From: Luteitalea pratensis
GTDB taxonomy: Bacteria > Acidobacteriota > Vicinamibacteria > Vicinamibacterales > Vicinamibacteraceae
Assembly (NCBI RefSeq): GCF_001618865.1
Contig: NZ_CP015136.1
Coordinates: 6,607,001-6,671,000 of the forward strand
DNA length: 64,000 nt
Reading direction: 5' to 3'
Shown: positions 51,079-58,954 of the stretch, piece by piece
Position numbering within the stretch: position 1 is the stretch's first letter
Layout: every line of letters starts with the position of its first letter
Position numbers and translations under genes: made by a program
The notes under the pieces: model-generated
Seen by the model: the letters and a program-made list of their open reading frames with translations, nothing else
Told to the model about the DNA's origin: nothing
The model's database searches: none

Positions 51079-52617
51079 TCAGCCCAACACTTCCTTCACC
51101 CTGGCGACCAGGCGATCCGGGGCGAAGGGTTTCTGCAGGAACGGGCGGCCCGTATCGATGATGTCGCGCTGCACGACGGCATGGTCGGCGTAGCCGGACA
51201 TGAACAGCACGCGCAGATGCGGCCGCTCGGCCATTACCCGCTGCGCCAGTTCCAACCCGTTCAATCCCGGCATCACCACGTCGGTCAGCAGCAGGTCGAT
51301 CACCCCGCCGTGCTGTGACGTGAGCAGCAGCGCCTCCTCGGCGTCCTGCGCCGAGAGCACGACCATCGCCTCCGATTCGAGCACGCGGCGCACGAGTCGC
51401 AGCACGGACGCCTCGTCTTCCACCACCAGCACTACCGCGGGGCCGACACGCTCGCGTACCGCCGGAGTCACCGACACCAGCGAGGTCGGACCCTCGCTCA
51501 CCGCGTCGGTGTACGCCGGCAGGATGATGTCCACACGCGCGCCTGCACCAGGCACACTCTCCAATGTGACAGCGCCGCCGGTCTGTCGCACGATGCCGTA
51601 CACGGTCGGCAGGCCGAGTCCCTGCGCGAGCGGCCTGGTCGTGAAGAACGGATCGAATGCGCTCGCGCGCGTCGCGTCATCCATGCCCGTGCCGGTATCC
51701 CACACGGTCACCGTCACCACCGGACCGCTGCGCATGTCGAGCGTGCGGGCCCGGTCGATGTCCAAGTGCCCTTGACGGACGTCGACGCCAAGCGTCCCAC
51801 CGTCTGGCATGGCGTCGCGGGCGTTGGCCGCGAGGCTGAAGATCGCCTGCTCGATCTGGCCCGGGTCGGCAAACACCTCCAACGGCTCGTCGGGAACGCT
51901 GATGTCGACTTTCACCTGTTCGCCCATCAGCCGCGACAGCATCTTCGGCATCTCGCCGATCATCAGGCCGACGTCGACGACCTCGGGCTGCATGATCTGG
52001 CGGCGGCTGAAGGCCAGCAACTGCCGCGTGAGCGATGACGCACGAATCGCCGCGTTGCGAATCTCGTGAAGGTCGAAGCGTCGGGGGTCGCCGTGGTCGA
52101 ACTGCGTGTCGAGCAGGTCGCAGTAGCCGACGACGGCCGTCAGCAGGTTGTTGAAGTCGTGCGCGATCCCGCCTGCCAGCCGCCCGACGGTGTTCAGGCG
52201 CTGCGCCTGTCGCACCGACTCCTCCAGCTTGCGCTGGTGAGTCGCGTCCCTGAACCGCCACAGGTGCGCGAGCACGTTGCCGCCGATCGCGATCGGCGAG
52301 TGATCCCACTCGAGCGTGCGACCGTCGGTGGTGGCCAGCGTCTCGTGCGAACTCGCGACGCGGGTCGTGCGTCGCGCAGTGACGCGCGCCGACAGTGCCT
52401 CGGGATCTTCGAATGCCGACAACACCGGCGCCCACGCCGTGGCGCCCGGTCCTTCCAGCAGCGGCGAGAGGCGTCCGGCCGCGCCGAACAACGCCAGCCA
52501 GGCCTCGTTGACCACGGCCAGGGTGCCGTCAGCCGTCTCGAGACATGCCGCTTCCTGCAGGTGCTCGATGACCGGGATGAACGGCGCGAGAGAGGACGAA
52601 GGTGAACCGATCCACAT
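51079..52617 (-). CDS. Hybrid histidine kinase with C-terminal receiver
   Basis: A 512-residue soluble two-component protein. A PAS-like sensor occupies about 15-125, then HisKA with the phospho-acceptor H153 in GGIAHDFNNLL, the HATPase with the N-box LAANARDAMPDGG and the G-boxes VWDTGTGMDD and GLGLPTVYGIV. A receiver domain fills the C-terminus, with the phospho-acceptor D446 in LLLTDVVMPG and a late K (LQKPF). There is no membrane segment. The receiver probably takes phosphate from the kinase and may pass it on, but no Hpt or output protein is adjacent. Confidence 0.92.
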   Translation of the reverse strand: MWIGSPSSSLAPFIPVIEHLQEAACLETADGTLAVVNEAWLALFGAAGRLSPLLEGPGATAWAPVLSAFEDPEALSARVTARRTTRVASSHETLATTDGRTLEWDHSPIAIGGNVLAHLWRFRDATHQRKLEESVRQAQRLNTVGRLAGGIAHDFNNLLTAVVGYCDLLDTQFDHGDPRRFDLHEIRNAAIRASSLTRQLLAFSRRQIMQPEVVDVGLMIGEMPKMLSRLMGEQVKVDISVPDEPLEVFADPGQIEQAIFSLAANARDAMPDGGTLGVDVRQGHLDIDRARTLDMRSGPVVTVTVWDTGTGMDDATRASAFDPFFTTRPLAQGLGLPTVYGIVRQTGGAVTLESVPGAGARVDIILPAYTDAVSEGPTSLVSVTPAVRERVGPAVVLVVEDEASVLRLVRRVLESEAMVVLSAQDAEEALLLTSQHGGVIDLLLTDVVMPGLNGLELAQRVMAERPHLRVLFMSGYADHAVVQRDIIDTGRPFLQKPFAPDRLVARVKEVLG

Positions 52618-52626
52618 GACGTTTTT

Positions 52627-54228
52627 TCAGCTCGTGCACGCCCATTGCCGCGACAGACGCTCGACGCGGGTGAGCAGGGTTTCGTGCAGCAGGACGTTGA
52701 CGATGAGGAGCACGGTTACGCCGAGGAAGATGCGTCCCGTCGTGGCGTACAGGTACGGTCGCCAGAGCGGAATCGTCGTGATGATCGCCATCGTCGGCAC
52801 CATCAGCGCGAGCAGCGCCAGTGAACGGGTGCCCTGGCGCGTCGGCTGCGAGAACGGCAGCGACGGATTGACGAGAAGATCGGCGGTCAGCAGCGCATGC
52901 GAGAGCAGGCCGATGACCAGGCCGAGCGTCAGCAACTCGAGCGGCGGGCGGGGATACAGCCACCCGAGCAGCGTCATCACCAGAAGGAGATACGGGACCA
53001 GGAAGTGTGAGACGACCGTGTTCTTCAGCCCGATGACGATCTCGTCGAAGGGCATCGGCGCTGCATGGAAGACCCACGATGCGCGCCACGACTCGCTGTA
53101 GACGAGGAACTGCCGCAGCATCACCGGGAAGAAGAGGACCGCGTAGTAGACCAGCAGTGGTTCACGCCGCATGACCTCCGGCCCGCCCTCATCGTTGAAT
53201 CCCGCGAGCAGGTAGATGACGGTCAGGGGCAGGATCCCGAGGACACCGAGCCTGAACTTCTGATCGGTCCGGAACTGTGCACCCGCGAGCAGGCCGACCG
53301 CATGATGCGCCGGACCGAAGACCGGGTGCGGCACTGGTCGATGGCTCGTCGTGTCGCCAGGGCGGTCGACGAACATCGTCGACATGCGCTCGGCATAGGC
53401 GAGCGACAAACGACTGCGCACGAGCAGTCCGGTGACGACAAGCAGGAGCAGGGGCACGGCGGCCGCGATCCAGTCGGTGGCCGTGGCGCGCCGTTCGGCG
53501 ATCTCGATCCACGCCGCGAACCAGGCCGCGGGGTTGACGTAGATCGCGGCGGCCTTCTCCAGGCGCACGGCGTCGATGGCGCGGGTGGTCCGCGAGAGCA
53601 GGAAGAACCCGCCGATGAAGACGAACGACAGCAGGAACTGCACGTAGCCGAGCGCGCGATGCAGCCGCCCGGCCGGGATCAATTGGACCAGGCCTAGGAA
53701 CACGAGGATCACGACCAGTGGAACGAGCACGGCGCTCAGCGCCGCCGCCGCGACGCTGGCGATGGCCCCCGCGAGCGAGCCGCCCCCGTCCCTGAACAGG
53801 TACGCCACCGCCGGAAGCAGCGCGAAGGGTGCCGTCAGCAGCAGCGCAAAGCCGACCACCGAGGTCAGCCGCGCCACGAAGAAGGTGCGGCTGTCGATGG
53901 GACGCGGGGCGAGTTGCACATGGTCCTCCGGCGAGAGGACAACAGACGTGAAGTCGACGAGCAGCGCCAGGCCGAGTGTCACCAGCAACAGCGTGAAGTA
54001 GATCGTGCTCGAGGCGAACACGTTGGGCAGCACCGCGATGATGGCCGCGCAGAAGGCCCCGTACAGCAGCTGCGAGACCAGCGCCCCACCCAGGCTGCCG
54101 GCGGCCGCCCTCGCAATCCCGATGCCCGACCCCTTCATCTGGCGGAAGTCGGTGATGAACGAGGCCCAGACGAGCGCGCGCCATTGCACCGGGTCGACTC
54201 CCAGCAGGCGCGCGAGGACGACCGTCAC
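52627..54228 (-). CDS. ABC exporter permease
   Basis: A 533-residue integral membrane protein with about 12 hydrophobic segments (for example AIIAVLPNVFASSTIYF, FVFIGGFFLLS and LTVIYLLAGF), consistent with the permease part of an ABC-type exporter. GTG at 54228 is taken as the start: it overlaps the ATPase stop by four bases (GTGA), which makes translational coupling likely; the frame is open further upstream, but only inside the ATPase gene. The transported molecule is not evident. Confidence 0.75.
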   Translation of the reverse strand: MTVVLARLLGVDPVQWRALVWASFITDFRQMKGSGIGIARAAAGSLGGALVSQLLYGAFCAAIIAVLPNVFASSTIYFTLLLVTLGLALLVDFTSVVLSPEDHVQLAPRPIDSRTFFVARLTSVVGFALLLTAPFALLPAVAYLFRDGGGSLAGAIASVAAAALSAVLVPLVVILVFLGLVQLIPAGRLHRALGYVQFLLSFVFIGGFFLLSRTTRAIDAVRLEKAAAIYVNPAAWFAAWIEIAERRATATDWIAAAVPLLLLVVTGLLVRSRLSLAYAERMSTMFVDRPGDTTSHRPVPHPVFGPAHHAVGLLAGAQFRTDQKFRLGVLGILPLTVIYLLAGFNDEGGPEVMRREPLLVYYAVLFFPVMLRQFLVYSESWRASWVFHAAPMPFDEIVIGLKNTVVSHFLVPYLLLVMTLLGWLYPRPPLELLTLGLVIGLLSHALLTADLLVNPSLPFSQPTRQGTRSLALLALMVPTMAIITTIPLWRPYLYATTGRIFLGVTVLLIVNVLLHETLLTRVERLSRQWACTS

Positions 54229-54995
54229 GCTCGCCACTCCAGCGACGACAACACGCCGGCCGTGGCGTCCTGGACGCTGCGGGCGCCGGTGAGCACGGCG
54301 AAAGCCTGCTCCAGCGTCGGCCGATGCGTGCGCTGCGCGATGGCGTCGGGCGTGCCTTCGGCGATCGCCCTCCCCTTGTCGACGATGACGATGCGCGGGC
54401 ACAGCCGCTCGACGACGTCGAGCAGGTGGGAGCAGAAGAGGATGGTGCGCCCCTGCGCCGCGAGGCCGCGAAGCAGTTCCTTGAACACCAGCATCGCGTT
54501 CGCGTCGAGGCCGTTGAGCGGTTCGTCGAAGATGATGACGTCGGGCGCGTGCAGCAACGCGGCCGCAATCAGCACCTTCTGTCGCATCCCCTTCGAAAAC
54601 GTCACCATGCGTGCGCTGCGCACACTGTCGAGCTCGAACATGCGCAGCATTTCCTCGATCCGCGGCTGTACGACCCCGGGATCGAGGCGATAGAGCATCG
54701 AGATGAAGCGGAAGTACTCGTCGGGCGTGAGCGCGTCATACAGCGCCCCGGTTTCGGGCACGTAGCCGACGCGCCGCTTGACGTCGAGCGGATGCGACGC
54801 GATGTCGAAACCCGCCACCTCGACGTGGCCGCGCTGCAACGGCAGGAGCCCGGTCAAGATCTTGACCGTGGTGGACTTGCCGGCTCCATTCGGCCCCAGC
54901 AGACCGAGCACTTCCCCAACGCCCGCCTCGAACGAGAGCCCCTGGACCGCCGGCGTCTCGCCATAGGCGTGGTGGAGGTCGACGACACGGATCAC
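54225..54995 (-). CDS. ABC transporter ATP-binding protein
   Basis: A 256-residue ATPase that powers the permease encoded by the overlapping downstream gene. Walker A is GPNGAGKST (34-42), the signature region reads TFSKGMRQKVLIAAAL (LSGGQ replaced by FSKGM, as in many ABC-2 exporters), Walker B is VIIFDEPLNGLD and the H-loop is CSHLLDVVERLC. The length matches a single nucleotide-binding domain of the ABC-2/YhaP-like group. Confidence 0.92.
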   Translation of the reverse strand: MIRVVDLHHAYGETPAVQGLSFEAGVGEVLGLLGPNGAGKSTTVKILTGLLPLQRGHVEVAGFDIASHPLDVKRRVGYVPETGALYDALTPDEYFRFISMLYRLDPGVVQPRIEEMLRMFELDSVRSARMVTFSKGMRQKVLIAAALLHAPDVIIFDEPLNGLDANAMLVFKELLRGLAAQGRTILFCSHLLDVVERLCPRIVIVDKGRAIAEGTPDAIAQRTHRPTLEQAFAVLTGARSVQDATAGVLSSLEWRA

Positions 54996-55072
54996 TCTGA
55001 GAGTGTACCCGCCAAGGTGTATCGGGGCCGTACGCGTTCGGCTCCCTCGCCCTCGCCCGTCGGCCTGGTCGT

Positions 55073-55210
55073 CGGGCTTCGGCCTTGGGCTTGGGCCTTG
55101 GGCCTGCTGTCTAGAGCCGTGAGCGCTGAGCCGTCAACCACGAGCCCGGCAGGCCGCAGGCTGTAGGCTGCAGGCCGTAGGCGTTGAGCGGTAAGCGCCA
55201 GGCGTTGGCG
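55073..55210. repeat. ttgggc words, D and C family repeats downstream of pilT
   Basis: cttgggcttgggccttggg at 55073-55108 (L), a gcaggctgtaggctgcaggcc palindrome at 55149-55181 (D) and gcgttgagcggtaagcgccaggcgttggcg at 55179-55210 (C), ending one base before the pilT stop codon. Confidence 0.75.
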
Positions 55211-55211
55211 T

Positions 55212-56366
55212 CTACGCGGTCTTCGCGCCCGGCATCACCGGCGGCGTCAGGAACTTCGTGTCGACAGCCATGCGCTTGAGCATGGCCTCGAAGCCGGCCT
55301 TGTCGACCGCCTTGACGTACGCCTCCTCCGGCGAGACGAGCTTGTTCTTGACCAGGTCGGAGAGCGCGTCGTTCAGCGTCTGCATGCCGAGGGCCTTGCC
55401 GACCTGCATCATCGACGGGATCTGGAACGTCTTGCCCTCACGAATCAGGTTGCTGATCGCAGTATTGACGACCAGCACCTCGAGCGCGGCGATGCGTCCG
55501 CCGCCCACCTTGCGGCACAGCGTCTGCGCGATCACGCCCTTGAGTGATTCGCTGAGCATCACGCGAATCTGGCTCTGCCGGTCGGCAGGGAACTGGTCGA
55601 TGATCCGGTCCACCGTCGATGCCGCCGTGCTCGTGTGCAGTGTGCCGAACACCAGGTGCCCGGTCTCGGCCGTCTCGATGGCAATCGCGACCGTCTCGAG
55701 ATCCCGCATCTCGCCGACCAGCACGATGTCGGGGTCCTCGCGCAGCGCTGCACGCAACGCGTCCTTGAACCCGTCGGTGTGCGTGTGCACCTCGCGCTGG
55801 TTGATCAGACACTGCTTGTTGTCGTGCACGAACTCGATCGGGTCCTCGATCGTGATCACGTGGTCGTGACGCACGCGATTGATGTAGTCGACCATCGCGC
55901 AGAGCGTCGTCGACTTGCCGGAGCCGGTCGGCCCCGTGACCAGCACCAGCCCCTTGCTGAGGTGACAGAGTTGCAGCAACTGCGGCGACAGGCCGAGTTC
56001 CTCGGACGTCAGGATCTTGCTCGGGATCACCCGGAACACCGCCCCCATGCCCTTGCGGTCCATGAAGATGTTGGCGCGGAAGCGAGCCAGACCGGGAATT
56101 TCGTAGGCGAAATCGGTGTCGTGCCGGCGCTCGAACTCGGTGCGGTTCTTCTCCGGCGTGATTGGCCCGAGCAGGCGTCGAATGTCCTCCGCGGTCAGGC
56201 GCGGCGCGGATTCCTCGACGGCGAGCATGCGTCCGTCCTTGCGGACCATCGGTGGCACGCTGACGCTCAGGTGCAGGTCCGAGGCGCCCGTCTGCACCAT
56301 CAGGCGGAAGAGGCGGTTGATGGGCGGTTCCTGAACGATGGGCGTCGGCAATGCGGGTGAGGCCAT
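55212..56366 (-). CDS. pilT: PilT-type twitching ATPase
   Basis: A 384-residue hexameric ATPase for type IV pilus retraction. N-terminal GASDLHLSVSVPPMVRKDG, Walker A GPTGSGKST (145-153), the Asp box ITIEDPIEFVH, the Walker B-region DPDIVLVGEMRDLET, the His box VFGTLHTSTA and AIRTLCR-like QTLCRK are present. GEMRD is diagnostic of PilT. ATG 56366 (alternative TTG 56378) is used. No pilB, pilC or other pil genes lie alongside, so it is separated from the main pilus locus. The region upstream holds F- and E-family repeats. Confidence 0.93.
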   Translation of the reverse strand: MASPALPTPIVQEPPINRLFRLMVQTGASDLHLSVSVPPMVRKDGRMLAVEESAPRLTAEDIRRLLGPITPEKNRTEFERRHDTDFAYEIPGLARFRANIFMDRKGMGAVFRVIPSKILTSEELGLSPQLLQLCHLSKGLVLVTGPTGSGKSTTLCAMVDYINRVRHDHVITIEDPIEFVHDNKQCLINQREVHTHTDGFKDALRAALREDPDIVLVGEMRDLETVAIAIETAETGHLVFGTLHTSTAASTVDRIIDQFPADRQSQIRVMLSESLKGVIAQTLCRKVGGGRIAALEVLVVNTAISNLIREGKTFQIPSMMQVGKALGMQTLNDALSDLVKNKLVSPEEAYVKAVDKAGFEAMLKRMAVDTKFLTPPVMPGAKTA

Positions 56367-56411
56367 GTCACCGACCAATCGGCACCCGCCCGCGCGCAGT
56401 GCAGTCGACGG

Positions 56412-56534
56412 AGGTCGGGAGTCGGGAACCGGGAGTCGGGAGTTCTGGCGAGGAGCGTATCAAGCTCGACGCTTACGTCCTCAGGCTGAGTGGCGAAGCG
56501 TGTGCGGCGTTCGGCGTTCAGCGTTCAACGTTCG
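56412..56534. repeat. F- and E-family repeats upstream of the phosphodiesterase-like gene
   Basis: 56412-56444 has gggagtcgggaaccgggagtcggg (F), and 56504-56534 has gcggcgttcggcgttcagcgttc (E, reverse orientation). The rest of the 56367-56603 spacer shows no gene. Confidence 0.75.
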
Positions 56535-56603
56535 TCGATGCGTGACTCGCAGCTATCGACCCGGGTTCGACGCAACCGCGCCTGACGGAACTACACTGGC
56601 GCC

Positions 56604-57638
56604 ATGCGTCCACGCGCGTTTCCGACCGCAATTCTGGGCCTCCTGGCCGCTGTCACCTGCCTCTCCGCGGCGATCGACACACCGGCCCCGACGCTGGTGC
56701 CGGGCGCCCGCGTGCTGCTCGATGCCCACAACGCCTATCCCTACGAGGGCCGTTTTGGCGACCGCGTCGCCCGCGCCCTGGCCACGGGCGTGCCGGTGGC
56801 CATCGAGCAGGACCTGATCTGGCGAGCCGGAGCCAACGGCACGGGCGTGTCGGTCGTTGGCCACGACGTCGACAAGGTCGTGGATGCGCCGACGTTCGAG
56901 TCCTACTTCTTCGGCACGATCGCGCCGGTCATGGAGCAGGCGCTGAAGGAGAACCGCCGCGACCGATGGCCGCTGGTGGTGCTCAACCTCGACTTCAAGA
57001 CCAACGAGCCGGCCCACCACGCACAAGTCCGGCAGGTGCTCGGGCGATACCAACGGTGGCTGACGAGCGCGCCGCGCACGGCGACGCCAGACCAGCCGTC
57101 GCCGATGACGGTCGGACCGCTCCTGGTCCTGACCGGATCCCATCAGAGCCAGCAGACGGATTTTCATGACCAGCTCGTGGTAGGCGATGCCCTCTGGCTG
57201 TTCGGTGCGTACGAAGCGCCGCCCCCGGCGGGTGCGACCGCCGAGGATCGGGCCCTGGCGCTGGCAGCCACGCCCGTGGAGACACTGCTTGCTCACCGCG
57301 CGACCAACTACCGCCGGTGGGCCAACTTCCCGTGGCACGTCATCGAGAAGGGCGGGCAGCCGCACGCGGGTCCCTGGGACGCCGCCGATCGGGCGCGACT
57401 CGATGCGCTCGTATCGCGCGCGCATGCGCAGGGTCTCTGGATTCGCTTCTACACGCTGAACGGCCACCCCGCCGCCGACGCAGACGCGCAGGGCTGGTCG
57501 AAGGGCTACAACTTCGGCAACCTCGCCAACGCCGCGATTCGCTGGAAGGCCGCGCGGGAGGCCAAGGTCGATTTCGTCGCGACCGATCAGTATGAGGAAT
57601 ACGCGGGCGAACGCCGAACGCAGAACGCGGGACGCTGA
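56604..57638 (+). CDS. PLC/GDPD-like phosphodiesterase, secreted
   Basis: A 344-residue protein of the PLC-like TIM-barrel phosphodiesterase type. The signal peptide is about residues 1-22 (ILGLLAAVTCLSA). Motifs are DAHNAYPYEGRF (His near residue 42), VAIEQDLIW with acidic pair, VVGHD and LVVLNLDFKTNEP. The mapping of catalytic His and acidic residues resembles glycerophosphodiester phosphodiesterases or PI-PLC, but the exact group is not clear. The last ~12 codons (GERRTQNAGR) are E-family repeat (gaacgcc/gaacgca) coding, so the native C-terminus may have been extended by the repeat. F-family repeats follow. Confidence 0.68.
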   Translation: MRPRAFPTAILGLLAAVTCLSAAIDTPAPTLVPGARVLLDAHNAYPYEGRFGDRVARALATGVPVAIEQDLIWRAGANGTGVSVVGHDVDKVVDAPTFESYFFGTIAPVMEQALKENRRDRWPLVVLNLDFKTNEPAHHAQVRQVLGRYQRWLTSAPRTATPDQPSPMTVGPLLVLTGSHQSQQTDFHDQLVVGDALWLFGAYEAPPPAGATAEDRALALAATPVETLLAHRATNYRRWANFPWHVIEKGGQPHAGPWDAADRARLDALVSRAHAQGLWIRFYTLNGHPAADADAQGWSKGYNFGNLANAAIRWKAAREAKVDFVATDQYEEYAGERRTQNAGR

Positions 57639-57840
57639 CGGATTCGGACTCGGGATTCGGGATTCGCGATTCGGGATTCAGGAATGGGAACCGGGTTCCG
57701 GGTGCCGGGTACCAAACGCGGGGGCTTCGGCCTGGGCCTTGAGACCTGAGACCTGAGACCTGAGACTTGGCCCGTCGCCAGTAGGCCGTAGGCTGCAGGC
57801 CGCAGGCTGTAAGCGTTCGGCGTTCGGCGTTCGGCGTTCA
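57606..57840. repeat. Mosaic of seven repeat families
   Basis: In order: E (57606-57632, in the gene end), F gggattcgggattcg (57639-57688), A gggttccgggtgccgggtacc (57688-57714), L cttcggcctgggcctt (57722-57738), B gagacctgagacctgagac (57737-57768), D gtaggctgcaggccgcaggctg (57779-57811), and E reversed gttcggcgttcggcg (57813-57840). The last one touches the pdxH stop region. Confidence 0.85.
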
Positions 57841-58416
57841 TCACGGATACAGCCTGTGCGTTGTCCACCCTTCGCCCACCCGCTCGTACACCTCGCGGTC
57901 GTGCAGGCGGAACTCACCGGCCTTCCAGAACTCGATCCGCAGCGGCGACAGGCGGTAGCCGCCCCAGGTGTCGGGCCGCGGCACGTCGCCGCCCTCGAAC
58001 TTCGCCTCGAATTCGCGGACTCGGGCGATGAGCGCGTCACGCGATTCGAGCGGCTGGCTCTGGAGCGACGCCCAGGCGCCGATCTGGCTACCGCGGGGAC
58101 GGACGGCGAAGTACCCGTCGGACTCGGCCGACGACACCCGTGCGATCGACCCCTCGATGCGGACCTGCTCGTCGGTCCACGGCCAGTACGCGCAGATCGC
58201 AGCCCACGGATTGGCCTCGATCTCGGTCGCCTTGCGGCCGCCGTAGTTGGTATGGAACACGACGCCTCGCTCGTTCACCTCGTGCACCAGGACGATGCGG
58301 CAGGATGGCCGGCCGTCGGACGTGCTCGTCGCTAGGGACATGGCGATGGGGTCGAACGGCGCGTCCTGCGCTGCCCTGGCCATGGCCTCGGCGAAGCGGG
58401 CGATCGGGTCCACCAT
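57841..58416 (-). CDS. pdxH: Pyridoxamine 5'-phosphate oxidase
   Basis: A 191-residue FMN-dependent enzyme making pyridoxal 5'-phosphate from PNP/PMP. Family blocks in order: CRIVLVHEVNERGVVFHTNY, GRKATEIEANPWAA, VRIEGSIARVSS, RPRGSQIGAWAS and LSPLRIEFWKAGEFRLHDRE, then RLYP at the C-terminus (standard RLAP). FMN-binding residues R and K are in the expected positions. The length is at the short end of the family. The stop is adjacent to E-family repeats. Confidence 0.93.
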   Translation of the reverse strand: MVDPIARFAEAMARAAQDAPFDPIAMSLATSTSDGRPSCRIVLVHEVNERGVVFHTNYGGRKATEIEANPWAAICAYWPWTDEQVRIEGSIARVSSAESDGYFAVRPRGSQIGAWASLQSQPLESRDALIARVREFEAKFEGGDVPRPDTWGGYRLSPLRIEFWKAGEFRLHDREVYERVGEGWTTHRLYP

Positions 58417-58954
58417 GCGTCCATCTTACCCACGGCGCAGGCTCAGGTCTGAGGTCTCAAGTCTCAGGCCAGGCCCTGACCGGTAGCCATGAGGCATCAG
58501 GCATCAGGCATGAGGCATCAATGAGTGTTCGCCCGGGCGCGCCGTGGCGTTATCACATGCGAGCGTGCAGGAACGGCCTGCCAACGATAGCTTCATAATC
58601 ACCACGTACGTTCGTCTTCTTCTCTGACGCGTGAGTCATCGCTCGCGCGCTCCTTGCCACAATCCATCCTTCTGGCCGGTCCTGCCGCTCATTCCGACAC
58701 GGCCTCGGTCGGTAGGCCGCGCTCGGAGAGCGGGCCCTACCGCGAACGGCGGTTGGTTCTGCACCACCCTGCCCGTCGCTCGAGAAACACCTCGAACGGC
58801 GCCTGAGTTCCTCCTGAGTTCCTGAGCTCCTGCGATCCTGAGCTCCTGTGTTCCTGAAAAGAAACGAGCGGACCCGGCCGAAGCCGAGCCCGCTCGCTGC
58901 ACTCCGACGAACCAGGGAAGGGGAAGGGGCTCGTCGCGAGAGTATTGGCCGGCG
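58417..58954. other. 538-base spacer without a gene
   Basis: Holds a ggtctgaggtctcaagtctcagg tract (B) at 58441-58470, a gaggcatcaggcatcaggcatgaggcatca array (J) at 58487-58522, a hairpin related to the H family at 58711-58741, a ctgagttcctgagctcctg array (M) at about 58803-58857, and the terminator of TonB receptor 2 at 58857-58897. No protein-coding frame is supported. Confidence 0.7.
58857..58897 (-). terminator. Rho-independent terminator of TonB receptor 2
   Basis: On the minus strand, cgagcgggctcggc pairs with gccgggtccgctcg (two G-T pairs in DNA terms, G-U in RNA) around a C(TTCG)G tetraloop and is followed by tttctttt. It lies about 60 bases after the receptor stop codon. Confidence 0.85.
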
